Below are positions 29,351-37,513 of a DNA stretch of 64,000 nucleotides, piece after piece. The number at the start of each line of letters is the position of its first letter. Positions within the stretch are counted from its first letter, which is position 1. The notes beneath the pieces were generated by a model. That model worked only from the letters and a program-made list of their open reading frames with translations, did no database searches and was not told where the DNA came from. A program made the translations under genes and the position numbers. The stretch is from positions 168,011 to 232,010 of the forward strand of contig DHWB01000012.1 of NCBI GenBank assembly GCA_002412965.1, given 5' to 3'. The DNA comes from Desulfomicrobium sp. UBA5193 (GTDB lineage: Bacteria; Desulfobacterota; Desulfovibrionia; Desulfovibrionales; Desulfomicrobiaceae).

Positions 29351-30638
29351 ACCCGGACAGCTTTTCTACCTCGCCACCCAAGGCTGCAAGGTGAACCAAT
29401 ACGAGTCCCAGGCCATCCGCGAATCCTTCATCGCGGACGGGTTGCTGGAGACCCATGACTGCGCCCTGGCCGACATCGTACTCGTCAACAGCTGCGCCGT
29501 GACCGAACGGGCGGTTCTGGATCTGGCCAAGCTGATCCGGGGTTTCGCCGCGCTGACGCCCAAACCCTGGGTCGTGGTCGCGGGTTGCGCCGTAGAGGCG
29601 GACCGTGAGCGCATCAAGGCCATGACGGCGGTGGATGAGATCATCGCCCAGCAGGACAAGGGCGCGCTAGGGCATCAGGGCCAGCAAAGCCAGCCCTTTT
29701 CCTCCCTGCGCATCTCGGACTATAACCGGGCCAGGGCCGTGATCAAGGTTCAGGACGGCTGCTCACACGGCTGCACCTACTGCATCATCCCCTCGACCAG
29801 AGGCCGCTCCGTCAGCCGCGACCCCGAGGACGTGGTCCGCGAAGCGCAGCTTCTGCTCGATGCCGGAATCCGGGAGATTTCCCTGTGCGGCATCAACCTG
29901 CGTCACTATGGCCGCGACCTTTCCCCCGCTTCGGACTTCTGGGATCTGCTGGCGGCCGTGGACCGGGCGCTGGCTCCCCGCTGGGCAGGCCGCGCGCGGC
30001 TGCGCATCGGCTCCCTGGAACCGGCGGACATGCATGCAAAGGCGCTCGCGACCCTAGCCCAGTGCCGCATCATGACCCCGCACCTGCACCTCTCGCTGCA
30101 AAGCGGCAGCCCCGAAGTGCTGCGGCGCATGGGCCGGGGGCATTACGGGCCGGAGGAAATTTTCGCATTTCTGAAAGGATTGGACGAAATCTGGCCGGTC
30201 TACGGCCTTGGCGCGGACATCATCGCAGGTTTTCCCGGCGAGACCGAGGACAACCTGACCGAGACCCTGAACGTGGTGGAACGGCTGCCCCTGTCCTACG
30301 CCCATGTGTTTCCCTATTCCGAGCGCCCGGGCACCCCGGCGGCCTCGTTCAAAGGTTCCATCCCCGGCCACCTGCGCCGGGAGAGGGCCAAACTCCTGCG
30401 TCAGGCCGTAGAACGCAAGCGCGCCCTTTTTCTGCGGGGCCTGCTCGCCCGGCCGCACATGGATGTGGTGCTTGAAGACAACGGCACGGGCATGAACGAA
30501 TTTTATGTCGAGTGCGAAGTCAAGACCGAAATCCCGCAGCATGCGCGGGAGCTGGTGCGGGTCGTGCCCACGGGAGTCTCCCCGTTCGGACTGACGGTCA
30601 GGGCCGTTCACAATCAGTCCGAAAAGGAGAACGCGTGA
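29340..30638 (+). CDS. mtaB: tRNA (t6A37) methylthiotransferase MtaB
   Basis: A 432-aa radical SAM methylthiotransferase converting t6A37 to ms2t6A. An N-terminal UPF0004 domain (TQGCKVNQYESQ, NSCAVTERA, VVAGCAVE supplying the cluster Cys) precedes the radical SAM motif CSHGCTYCIIPSTRGRSVSR (core CxxxCxxC). A C-terminal TRAM-like end follows. The short MtaB form is favoured over MiaB or RimO by the VNQYES signature; this choice is by family knowledge. Confidence 0.9.
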   Translation: MRREPGQLFYLATQGCKVNQYESQAIRESFIADGLLETHDCALADIVLVNSCAVTERAVLDLAKLIRGFAALTPKPWVVVAGCAVEADRERIKAMTAVDEIIAQQDKGALGHQGQQSQPFSSLRISDYNRARAVIKVQDGCSHGCTYCIIPSTRGRSVSRDPEDVVREAQLLLDAGIREISLCGINLRHYGRDLSPASDFWDLLAAVDRALAPRWAGRARLRIGSLEPADMHAKALATLAQCRIMTPHLHLSLQSGSPEVLRRMGRGHYGPEEIFAFLKGLDEIWPVYGLGADIIAGFPGETEDNLTETLNVVERLPLSYAHVFPYSERPGTPAASFKGSIPGHLRRERAKLLRQAVERKRALFLRGLLARPHMDVVLEDNGTGMNEFYVECEVKTEIPQHARELVRVVPTGVSPFGLTVRAVHNQSEKENA

Positions 30639-31198
30639 GCATCCCGAAAATCCCCGTGCCGGGGAGGACGTTCTTGTCCGTGCTCAGCGCCCGCTGGGAT
30701 GAATTCTGGCCGGAGCTGCGGCCCCGGCTCGCCACGCTGCTCGGCGAGATCGATTACGAGTCGCAGCCCATCCCCTTCACCCAGACCAGCTACTATGACC
30801 CGGAGTTGGGCACGCCCATCACCCGGCGCATCCTCTCCTTTGACCGCCCCCTGCCTCTCGACGGGCTGGTCGAGGTGAAGCTGGCCACCAATGAACTGGA
30901 AGAAAAATGGAGCGAGGGCGACAAACGCCTCTTCAACCTCGACCCCGGCTACATCACCCAGGAACGCCTGATCCTGGCCACGGGCAAGAATTTTTCGCAC
31001 CGCGTGTACCTGTCAAAGGGCATCTGGGCCGATCTGACCCTCATTTTTCACAAGGGCGACTGGTTCGACCTGCCCTGGACTTTTCCAGACTACGCTACGC
31101 CCGAAATCAAGAAGCACTTGACCGCCGTTCGGGCGATGTACAAAGCCGGACTTGCGCATTCAACAACACCAAAGGACACACCATGCCCAAAAGTATGA
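30635..31198 (+). CDS. DUF4416 family protein
   Basis: A 187-aa protein starting at a GTG with an excellent AAAAGGAG site, overlapping the mtaB stop by 4 nt. The sequence PFTQTSYYDPELGTPITRRILSF (core TSYYDPELG), KLATNELE, RLFNLDPGYI and ILATGKNFSHR mark the DUF4416 family, found mostly in anaerobes. No activity is known. Its 3' end overlaps yicC by 16 nt. Confidence 0.88.
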   Translation: MSIPKIPVPGRTFLSVLSARWDEFWPELRPRLATLLGEIDYESQPIPFTQTSYYDPELGTPITRRILSFDRPLPLDGLVEVKLATNELEEKWSEGDKRLFNLDPGYITQERLILATGKNFSHRVYLSKGIWADLTLIFHKGDWFDLPWTFPDYATPEIKKHLTAVRAMYKAGLAHSTTPKDTPCPKV

Positions 31199-32064
31199 CC
31201 GGCTACGGCCGGGCCGGAGCCCAGGAAGACAACTGGACCCTGACCTGGGAAATCCGCAGCCTCAACAACCGCCATCTGGACCTCAAGTGGAAGATCCCGC
31301 CCACCCTCTACGCCCACCAGAAGAGCTGGGAGAACGAGGTACGCGCAGTGGCCGCCAGGGGCGGTGTGGAGCTGTTCCTGGGGCTCAAGATCAACAACCC
31401 CGAGTTGCAGTCCTTGAGCCTGGACACGACCATGGCCACCTCCATGCTGCGCGAACTGGACCGCCTGGCCGAGTCCCTGGGCGTCGCCCACACCCCGGAC
31501 CTGAACCGGCTGATGGCCATCTCCGCCCTGTGGAAGGAATCCGGCACCATCGACAACCCGCAGCTCGTGAGCAGCCTGACCGAGACCTTGAGAAAGGCCC
31601 TCGCGGACTGGGACGAGGCCCGGATACGGGAAGGCCTGGCCCTTGAGGAAGACCTGCGCGTCCGCTTCGCGAGGCTCGGCGACCTGGTTGTCGAAATCCG
31701 CGCGCTGGCGACCCAGACCGCGCCGGAACGGTTCGCCCAGCTCCAGGAACGGGTCGGCAAGCTCATGGCGGAATCCGGCGCCCAGATCGATCCGGACCGG
31801 ATGCTGCAGGAGCTGGCCACCATCTCCGACCGGGTCGACGTTTCCGAAGAGCTGACTCGCCTCGAAATCCACCTGCGCGGCATCGACGGCTACTTCCGGC
31901 AGACCGAGCCCGTGGGCCGCAAGCTCGACTTCATGGTCCAGGAATGCTTCCGCGAGATCAACACCTGCGGCAACAAGAGCCAGAACACGAGCATCAGCCA
32001 GCTGGTGGTGACCTTCAAGGCCGAGCTCGAAAAATGCCGCGAGCAGATCCAGAACCTGGAGTAG
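31183..32064 (+). CDS. yicC: YicC-family endoribonuclease-like protein
   Basis: A 293-aa YicC protein. The opening PKSMTGYGRAGA, the RSLNNRHLDLKWKIPP region and the C-terminal GRKLDFMVQECFREINTCGNKS (core LDFMVQECFREINT) are signatures. E. coli YicC (RnaYic) is reported to act as an endoribonuclease affecting small-RNA stability. AAAGGACACACC precedes the ATG. The order yicC-remA-gmk is a conserved cluster, also known from Firmicutes. Confidence 0.92.
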   Translation: MPKSMTGYGRAGAQEDNWTLTWEIRSLNNRHLDLKWKIPPTLYAHQKSWENEVRAVAARGGVELFLGLKINNPELQSLSLDTTMATSMLRELDRLAESLGVAHTPDLNRLMAISALWKESGTIDNPQLVSSLTETLRKALADWDEARIREGLALEEDLRVRFARLGDLVVEIRALATQTAPERFAQLQERVGKLMAESGAQIDPDRMLQELATISDRVDVSEELTRLEIHLRGIDGYFRQTEPVGRKLDFMVQECFREINTCGNKSQNTSISQLVVTFKAELEKCREQIQNLE

Positions 32065-32067
32065 GCC

Positions 32068-32325
32068 GTGGACAAGAAAAAGCTCCTCAACATCGGTTTC
32101 GGCAATGCCGTGGTCATGAACAGGGTGGTGGCCATCGTCGGCCCGACCTCCTCCCCCATGCGCCGCTTGCGCGAGGAGGCCAAGCAGGCCGGGCGGCTCA
32201 TCGACGCGACCCAGGGCCGCAAGACCCGCTCGCTCATCATCACCGACTCGAACCACTGCATTCTTTCCGCCATTCAGCCGGAAACAATTAGTCAACGCTT
32301 CACCGCCGGAGGCAGCGATGAATAG
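32068..32325 (+). CDS. RemA-like DUF370 regulatory protein
   Basis: An 85-aa DUF370 protein starting at a GTG 3 nt after yicC. LLNIGFGNAVVMNRVVAIV, RRLREEAKQAGRLIDATQGRKTRSL (core LIDATQGRKTRS) and the SNHCILSAIQPETI end are family marks. In Bacillus subtilis RemA is a DNA-binding activator of biofilm matrix genes. Whether this Gram-negative relative binds DNA is unknown. It overlaps gmk by 8 nt. Confidence 0.88.
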   Translation: MDKKKLLNIGFGNAVVMNRVVAIVGPTSSPMRRLREEAKQAGRLIDATQGRKTRSLIITDSNHCILSAIQPETISQRFTAGGSDE

Positions 32326-32965
32326 CGCAGGAGCGCAACAAAACGACGCGAACACGGGCATGATCCTGGTCATCAGCGCGCCCTCGGGCACGGGGAAAAG
32401 CACCCTCATCCGCCGCCTGACCGCGGAATTCAAGGCCTTTGCCTTCTCCGTGTCCTGCACCACCCGCGCCCCGAGGCCGGGGGAAATGGATGGCCGGGAA
32501 TATCATTTCCTGACCCGCGGGGAATTCGAGCGCCGCCGCGAAGCAGGCTTCTTCGCCGAGTGGGCCGAGGTTCACGGCAATTTCTACGGCACACCCCGAA
32601 AGGCCACCGAGGAATTGCTGCTTGCCGGACGGGACGTGATCTTCGACATCGACGTGCAGGGAGCACGCCAACTCAAGGCGAATATGGGCCAGGGGTGCTA
32701 CGTGTTCATCTTCCCCCCGTCGCGCGAGGCCCTTGAAATGCGCCTGACCGGCCGGGGCACGGACAGCCCGGAGACCATCGCCCGACGCCTGGCCGGAGCG
32801 CAGCACGAGATCGCCGACAGCCCTTGGTTCGGCCACTGGATCATCAACGACGACCTGTCCCAGGCCTATGATCAGCTGCGCGCCGTGTATCTGGCCGAAA
32901 AAACCAGACCCGAGTACCAAAAGTCCTGGAGCGAAGCCTTCAGCAAGCAATGGGAGACGCCATGA
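32318..32965 (+). CDS. gmk: Guanylate kinase
   Basis: A 215-aa GMP kinase with P-loop ISAPSGTGKSTL, SVSCTTRAPRPGEMDGREYHF (core TTRAPRPGE), and the GMP-binding EFFAEW-like region. GGAGGCAGCG precedes the ATG; an alternative start at MILVIS would remove a 14-residue N-terminal tail. Makes GDP for nucleic acids and for the second messengers (p)ppGpp and c-di-GMP. Confidence 0.95.
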   Translation: MNSAGAQQNDANTGMILVISAPSGTGKSTLIRRLTAEFKAFAFSVSCTTRAPRPGEMDGREYHFLTRGEFERRREAGFFAEWAEVHGNFYGTPRKATEELLLAGRDVIFDIDVQGARQLKANMGQGCYVFIFPPSREALEMRLTGRGTDSPETIARRLAGAQHEIADSPWFGHWIINDDLSQAYDQLRAVYLAEKTRPEYQKSWSEAFSKQWETP

Positions 32966-33675
32966 TGACAAACCCGGCCCTGGTCGTGGCCCTGGATTTC
33001 CCCCAGGCCGCCCCTGCCCTCGATTTAGCCGCCCGCCTGCAGGGCGTCGTGCCCTGGGTCAAGGTCGGCCTCGAGCTCTACCTCAGTGCCGGACAGGACC
33101 TCTTGGCCCGACTCAAGGATATGGGATTTCTCGTTTTTCTCGACCTCAAGTTCATGGACATCCCCAACACCGTGCAGGGTGCCACGGCCCAGGCCACACG
33201 CATGGGCGCGGACATGCTGACCATCCACGCCCTCGGTGGACGCGCCATGTGCGAAGCGGCCATGGCCGGACGGGACATGGCCCTTGCCCCCGGACAGACC
33301 CCGCCCCTTGTGCTCGGCGTGACGCTCCTGACCAGCCTCGGCCCCCAAGATCTGGTCTGGAATCCTCACGGATCCGCCGAAGATCTGGGCACGCTGACCG
33401 TTCACCTTGCCAGGTCGGCCCAAAACTGGAAACTGGACGGCGTGGTCTGTTCAGGGCGAGAAGTTCGTGTTATACGTGAGACATGTGGAGCATCCTTTCA
33501 GCTCCTCACTCCCGGAATTCGTCTGCCTGACGCGGACGCCGGGGACCAATCCCGGATTTGCACCCCGGTTCAGGCCGCTCGCGACGGAAGTAACTTTCTT
33601 GTCGTCGGCAGGCCCATCACCAGGGCGGACAACCCCGTACAGGCCGCATGGATGTATCTAGGGGCAACTGAATAA
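32962..33675 (+). CDS. pyrF: Orotidine 5'-phosphate decarboxylase
   Basis: A 237-aa OMP decarboxylase, last step of UMP synthesis. VALDFP near the start, KVGLELYLSAG, the catalytic DLKFMDIPNTV (Asp-x-Lys-x-x-Asp) and VVGRPITRADNP at the phosphate site are intact. The ATG at 32962 follows GGGAGACGCC and overlaps gmk by 4 nt. Confidence 0.95.
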   Translation: MMTNPALVVALDFPQAAPALDLAARLQGVVPWVKVGLELYLSAGQDLLARLKDMGFLVFLDLKFMDIPNTVQGATAQATRMGADMLTIHALGGRAMCEAAMAGRDMALAPGQTPPLVLGVTLLTSLGPQDLVWNPHGSAEDLGTLTVHLARSAQNWKLDGVVCSGREVRVIRETCGASFQLLTPGIRLPDADAGDQSRICTPVQAARDGSNFLVVGRPITRADNPVQAAWMYLGATE

Positions 33676-33694
33676 ATTTCTGCAGGGGACGTTC

Positions 33695-34480
33695 ATGTCG
33701 GAAACGGAAAATCAACGTGCGCGGATCAAGGGCGTTTTTTCCTCGGAAAAAATAGCCAAGGTCGGAGCCGGGGCGACAGTCCGCAAGACCACGCAGACCA
33801 TGTACTGGTTTGCCGAGGAAGACGAAACCGGACTGATCTGGATTCAACCCTTGAATCCCAACTACGTGCCTTCCGGCCCCAAACAGGAAATCCCGAAAGA
33901 GGATTTTCTGACACAATACGCCCCTGAGCCTGAATTTTATTCAAGCAAGGTCTATCCCAACATCCGCAAGCTGAACCAGACCATTGCCAAGGCCGAGCGA
34001 CATCGGACCAACGGGGAGACATACAGCGCGGAGATGGAGTACGGTAGCGCCCTGCGCGTGGATGAGGAGAACATCCGCGCCAATTTCGGACTTGGGCTGA
34101 CCTATCTGGAGCGGGGGGAGACAGACAAGGCCGACAACATCTTTCAGCGCCTGATCAAGATGGAAGCGACCTTTGACGCCGAGCACAAGCACCTCTTCAA
34201 CGACTTCGGCATCAGCCTGCGCAAGAATGAAATGTACGAACAGGCCACGGAGTACTACGCCAAGGCCCTGGAGCTCTCCCCTGCCGACGAGAACCTGCAT
34301 TACAACATGGCCAGGGCCTGCTTTGCAAAGGCCGACATCGAAAAGACCTTTGAGCATCTGCGCGAGGCCCTGCGGCTCAACAAAGACCTTGAAATAGCCC
34401 AAAAATTTCTCGCATATCTCAAGAAAAACAATTTACTGCCGCACAACCTCTCCGGCGCGGACCAGACGGCCTCTGACTAA
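33695..34480 (+). CDS. Tetratricopeptide repeat protein of unknown role
   Basis: A 261-aa soluble protein. About 90-240 holds three to four TPR motifs (RANFGLGLTYLERGETDKADNIF, NDFGISLRKNEMYEQATEYYAKAL, YNMARACFAKADIEKTFEHLREAL, each quoted by its core). The first 80 residues are a distinct, polar domain that includes MYWFAEEDETGLIWIQPLNP. No signal peptide. TPRs imply a scaffold role; partner unknown. It precedes the PilZ-LuxR regulator by 28 nt and may be in the same operon. Confidence 0.82.
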   Translation: MSETENQRARIKGVFSSEKIAKVGAGATVRKTTQTMYWFAEEDETGLIWIQPLNPNYVPSGPKQEIPKEDFLTQYAPEPEFYSSKVYPNIRKLNQTIAKAERHRTNGETYSAEMEYGSALRVDEENIRANFGLGLTYLERGETDKADNIFQRLIKMEATFDAEHKHLFNDFGISLRKNEMYEQATEYYAKALELSPADENLHYNMARACFAKADIEKTFEHLREALRLNKDLEIAQKFLAYLKKNNLLPHNLSGADQTASD

Positions 34481-34508
34481 AACATTCCTCATCCGCCACG
34501 GAGGGAAC

Positions 34509-35519
34509 ATGAACCGTAACAGCTCTGCGTCCAAGGATGACAACCGTCGAAGAATTGAACGCTTTTCCATGAGCATCCCCTCGAAAGTGAGTTCTATCAT
34601 GCATGACTACTCCGAACAGATGCTTAACACGACAAACATCTCCGCAGGAGGGGTTTTTTTCGAGACGGGCCAGACCTATCCCGTTGGCACGAACGTGACC
34701 CTGAACATCTCCCTTGATTTCGGCAGCGCGAAGACCGGCCTCCTGCTGTCCCGGTTCCGGGTCGAAGGCACCGTGATCCGGTCGGAAAAAAACGGCATGG
34801 CCATAGCTTTCGACGCGGAGAAAGTCACCGCCATCCAGATTAATTCCGGCAAGAAACCCGGCAAGAATGGTCCGGCAATGATCGGCATCGTTGGCGAGGA
34901 TCCGCTTTTGAACGACCTCATGGCGGCCAGGCTGAGCCAGGAAACGGGCGTGAGCTGCAGCCATTCCCCGTCCATGCCCAAGATCCTGGAAACGGCCAGG
35001 CCGGACCTGACCCTCATCGACTGCACTGACATGTCCATGGAAGAGCTCCTGCAGGAAGCAAACGCCGAGGACTCCCTGTTCATGTCCACCTCGGTCGCCC
35101 TCTTCAACGTCCCCAACGACCGCGCCCTGGAACTTGAGGCGATCAATTCGGGAATCCGAGGCCTCTTCTACCGCAACTCGCCCTTCAAGCTCATGGTCAA
35201 GGGCGTCAGCGCAATGCTCGACAACGAGCTCTGGTTTTCCAGGGAAGCCATGTCCGCGTTCCTGCTCGGCAAGCAGAATCGCCCCGCGGAATTAGCGGTC
35301 ACCCAGGAAGAGCAGACCGAACTCAGCCTGCGCGAGAAGGAAATCCTGCGCATGCTGGCGACCGGCGCCACCAACAAGGACATGGCCGACAAGCTGTACC
35401 TGAGCCTGAACACGATCAAGTCCCACATCTACAACATCTACAAAAAAATCGACGTTCCCAACCGGCTGCAAGCCTCCCTGTGGGCGGCCAAACATCTGGA
35501 CGACACAGAAAAGCCTTGA
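34509..35519 (+). CDS. PilZ / degenerate receiver / LuxR-type transcription regulator
   Basis: A 336-aa fusion. Residues 12-110 look like a PilZ c-di-GMP-binding domain: Arg14-x3-Arg18 and Asn43-x-Ser45-x2-Gly48, followed by beta-strand-rich sequence. Residues 122-250 resemble a receiver domain without a clear phospho-Asp pocket (IGIVGEDPLLNDLMAARLS, later GIRGLFYRNSPF), much like CsgD. Residues 265-330 are a LuxR/GerE helix-turn-helix (LSLREKEILRMLATGATNKDMA, core LREKEILRMLATG, and SLNTIKSHIYNIYKKI). This suggests a regulator that reads c-di-GMP directly. CGGAGGGAAC precedes the ATG. Targets unknown. Confidence 0.8.
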   Translation: MNRNSSASKDDNRRRIERFSMSIPSKVSSIMHDYSEQMLNTTNISAGGVFFETGQTYPVGTNVTLNISLDFGSAKTGLLLSRFRVEGTVIRSEKNGMAIAFDAEKVTAIQINSGKKPGKNGPAMIGIVGEDPLLNDLMAARLSQETGVSCSHSPSMPKILETARPDLTLIDCTDMSMEELLQEANAEDSLFMSTSVALFNVPNDRALELEAINSGIRGLFYRNSPFKLMVKGVSAMLDNELWFSREAMSAFLLGKQNRPAELAVTQEEQTELSLREKEILRMLATGATNKDMADKLYLSLNTIKSHIYNIYKKIDVPNRLQASLWAAKHLDDTEKP

Positions 35520-35607
35520 GTTTCCCCGGCAAGTATATCAAGGACCAACCCACACCAAGGCCCCGCCGTCCGGCTTCCCTGGCACTTTAGCCCACAGGTT
35601 TGCATCC

Positions 35608-36153
35608 ATGAAGACCCTGTCCATCACCGCGCTGGCCATCCAGCCGGAATTCGATTTGCCCACCTTTCTTTTTCTGTCCCAGATCGACGAACTCGGACCG
35701 CAGGACATGCTCTCCGTGCTCGACACATGGGAAAAATGGCTGCCTATGCTCAAGGTCTACAAGCTCGGCGACCGCAAGGAACACGTCGTGGTTTATCTGG
35801 AAGATGTCGTGGAAGATCAGGTGGATAAAATCTGGAAGGCGTCCCCGTCGGAAGGGTTCAAGCACGAGGCCATCGCCCAGACCATGATCATGGGCACCCT
35901 GAAGGCGCTGATGCCCGAATTGGGAGAGAAGGAGTGCGCGCCGGTACCCGAGCCGACCAAACCGCTGCGCCGCACATTGGAAAAAATCGGCCTGGACATG
36001 CAGGAATCGGGAGCCCTGAACCGCAAATACTCGACCATCACGCCCTATCCGCACCGCTACGGATGCGAACGCTGCCACTTGAAAGACAGCTGCATCAAGA
36101 ACATGAATCTGGACCTCGGCGGGATCATGAAATCACAGCCCAAGGCTGAGTGA
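35608..36153 (+). CDS. Hypothetical protein with C-terminal Cys motif
   Basis: A 181-aa soluble protein not matching a family I know. The first 100 residues are mixed alpha/beta and acidic. After a proline-rich hinge (CAPVPEPTKPLRR) the C-terminus has YGCERCHLKDSC, i.e. CxxCxxxxxC, which could bind zinc or an iron-sulfur cluster with the extra Cys at residue 110 or so. No ribosome site stands out. It follows the PilZ-LuxR gene by 88 bp on the same strand. Confidence 0.65.
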   Translation: MKTLSITALAIQPEFDLPTFLFLSQIDELGPQDMLSVLDTWEKWLPMLKVYKLGDRKEHVVVYLEDVVEDQVDKIWKASPSEGFKHEAIAQTMIMGTLKALMPELGEKECAPVPEPTKPLRRTLEKIGLDMQESGALNRKYSTITPYPHRYGCERCHLKDSCIKNMNLDLGGIMKSQPKAE

Positions 36154-36207
36154 TCCTTCAGCGCGGCCCCCTCTTTCCGTGAACACAGCGCCCCATCAGC
36201 ACCTCAA

Positions 36208-36382
36208 GGCCCGCTGTCGGCATGGCCTTGAGGCTCGTCGGCTGTCTGACTGAGCCAGGCATCGTTTGTTGAATCGTTGCCGGTCGTCCCGCCCAGCTTT
36301 TCCGCCCGTCACGCAACGATTCAACTCTACGAGGCCGATGAAGGAGTTCCGGCGGGCCTCAAGGCCATGCCGACAGCGGGCC
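36208..36382. repeat. 175-bp nested inverted-repeat element
   Basis: A perfect 27-bp inverted repeat forms the ends (36208-36234 and 36356-36382; arm starts GGCCCGCTGTCGG). Inside lies a second perfect 13-bp inverted repeat (36268-36280 and 36313-36325; GTTGAATCGTTGC). Each outer arm also carries a short self-palindrome (CCTCAAGGC/GCCTTGAGG). No open frame inside. This resembles a miniature mobile element or REP-like element between convergent genes; no target-site duplication is obvious. Confidence 0.75.
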
Positions 36383-36412
36383 GCCCCCCCCCGCCAATCG
36401 CCCTCTGGCCCT

Positions 36413-37513
36413 CTAGCCCTCTTCCCCAAAAGCCTGCGCCATGAGGTGCTTGTACAGCCCGCCAAGATCCGCCGGCGTACGCCCAAGCACGGCCTGCCAG
36501 ACTTCGTCCGACTCCATGCACAGATAGAGTTGCCGATCCACCCCGCCCCGGCGCAGCGCATCGGCCAAAAATCGGAACTGCTCAACCCGAAGCGGCCGCA
36601 ACAGGCGCTGCTTGCCGTCGAGTCCCGTCACGAACTCCCCATAGATATATTTTGATCCCGGAAAATTCTCGCTGATGCAGCGTTTCAAATCCGGCATGTG
36701 CCGAAACGACCCCATGCTGACGTAGGCTATCTGCTCCGGCTGAAGGTGATCGAAAATCATCTCCACCGTCCGGGCATAGCCTTCCCTCCAACCAGGGAAA
36801 TGAATCATGGGGTCAAAATGCAGGCAGACCCGAAAGCCCGCCTGAGCGCAGGTCCGGGCCGCGGCCAGACGTTCCTCTAGGCTCGCGCAGTCCCCCTGCT
36901 CCTCGCCATCGACAATGTCCGGCGCGTTCATGGACCAGGCCGGCAAAACCCTGGACGGATCGCGGACCGCATCCATCCACGACAGGTCCACGACTTTGGA
37001 CTTGAGTTCCAGGCAGACCTGCGGATAATTTCCAAGAAATTCGACAAGATCTCTGCTGTAGCCGGTCAGCGCCTCAAGCACCAGGGAATCGGTGAACTCC
37101 CCGGTCCCGACCCGGTATCGGCGACCAGGACTGGCGCAAAAAGCCTGGTCCAGTTCCCGCCACAGGTCGTCCTGATTGGCCCAGACCTTGAGCACCCGGT
37201 CCTGAAAATAGGCCTGCAGGATGCAGTAGGAGCAGCGCAGCGGGCAGTTCTCTCCGATATGAATGATCTGGTAGCCGCAGCAACGGTAGTGGCTGGTGCC
37301 GGGGCAATGCCGCAAAAAGCGCCCCCGGTAGTGCTTGAGGTACAGGATGTCTTCGCGCGCCAGCCCGGAAGACAGGGCCTCGCCTTCGGCCAGCACCTCC
37401 GCATTCACATGGGGCAGCCGTTCACCGACGCGCCGGGCCACGGGCGAATCGGCCACGGCCGCATCGACCACCACCCGACTGATTCCGCCCAGATAGGCGG
37501 GCAACGTCTTCAT
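36413..37513 (-). CDS. Radical SAM protein of the spore-photoproduct-lyase-like family
   Basis: A 366-aa enzyme. The radical SAM cluster motif CxxxCxxC is Cys90-Cys94-Cys97 (CPLRCSYC), preceded by a C-C pair in YRCCGYQII as in SPL relatives. Later segments (CLHFDPMIHFPGW, VSMGSFRH) also fit that family. The place where spore SPL has its H-atom-donor Cys, near residue 140, reads VGTGEFTDS with no Cys. The organism is not expected to sporulate, so a repair role differing from true SPL is inferred. Its start overlaps the upstream ParB-like gene by 4 nt. Confidence 0.82.
   Translation of the reverse strand: MKTLPAYLGGISRVVVDAAVADSPVARRVGERLPHVNAEVLAEGEALSSGLAREDILYLKHYRGRFLRHCPGTSHYRCCGYQIIHIGENCPLRCSYCILQAYFQDRVLKVWANQDDLWRELDQAFCASPGRRYRVGTGEFTDSLVLEALTGYSRDLVEFLGNYPQVCLELKSKVVDLSWMDAVRDPSRVLPAWSMNAPDIVDGEEQGDCASLEERLAAARTCAQAGFRVCLHFDPMIHFPGWREGYARTVEMIFDHLQPEQIAYVSMGSFRHMPDLKRCISENFPGSKYIYGEFVTGLDGKQRLLRPLRVEQFRFLADALRRGGVDRQLYLCMESDEVWQAVLGRTPADLGGLYKHLMAQAFGEEG

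Noticed and set aside
36208..36382. Integron attC site or CRISPR repeat
   Set aside because: No integrase, no RYYYAAC/GTTRRRY ends at the outer arms, and no repeat-spacer periodicity.
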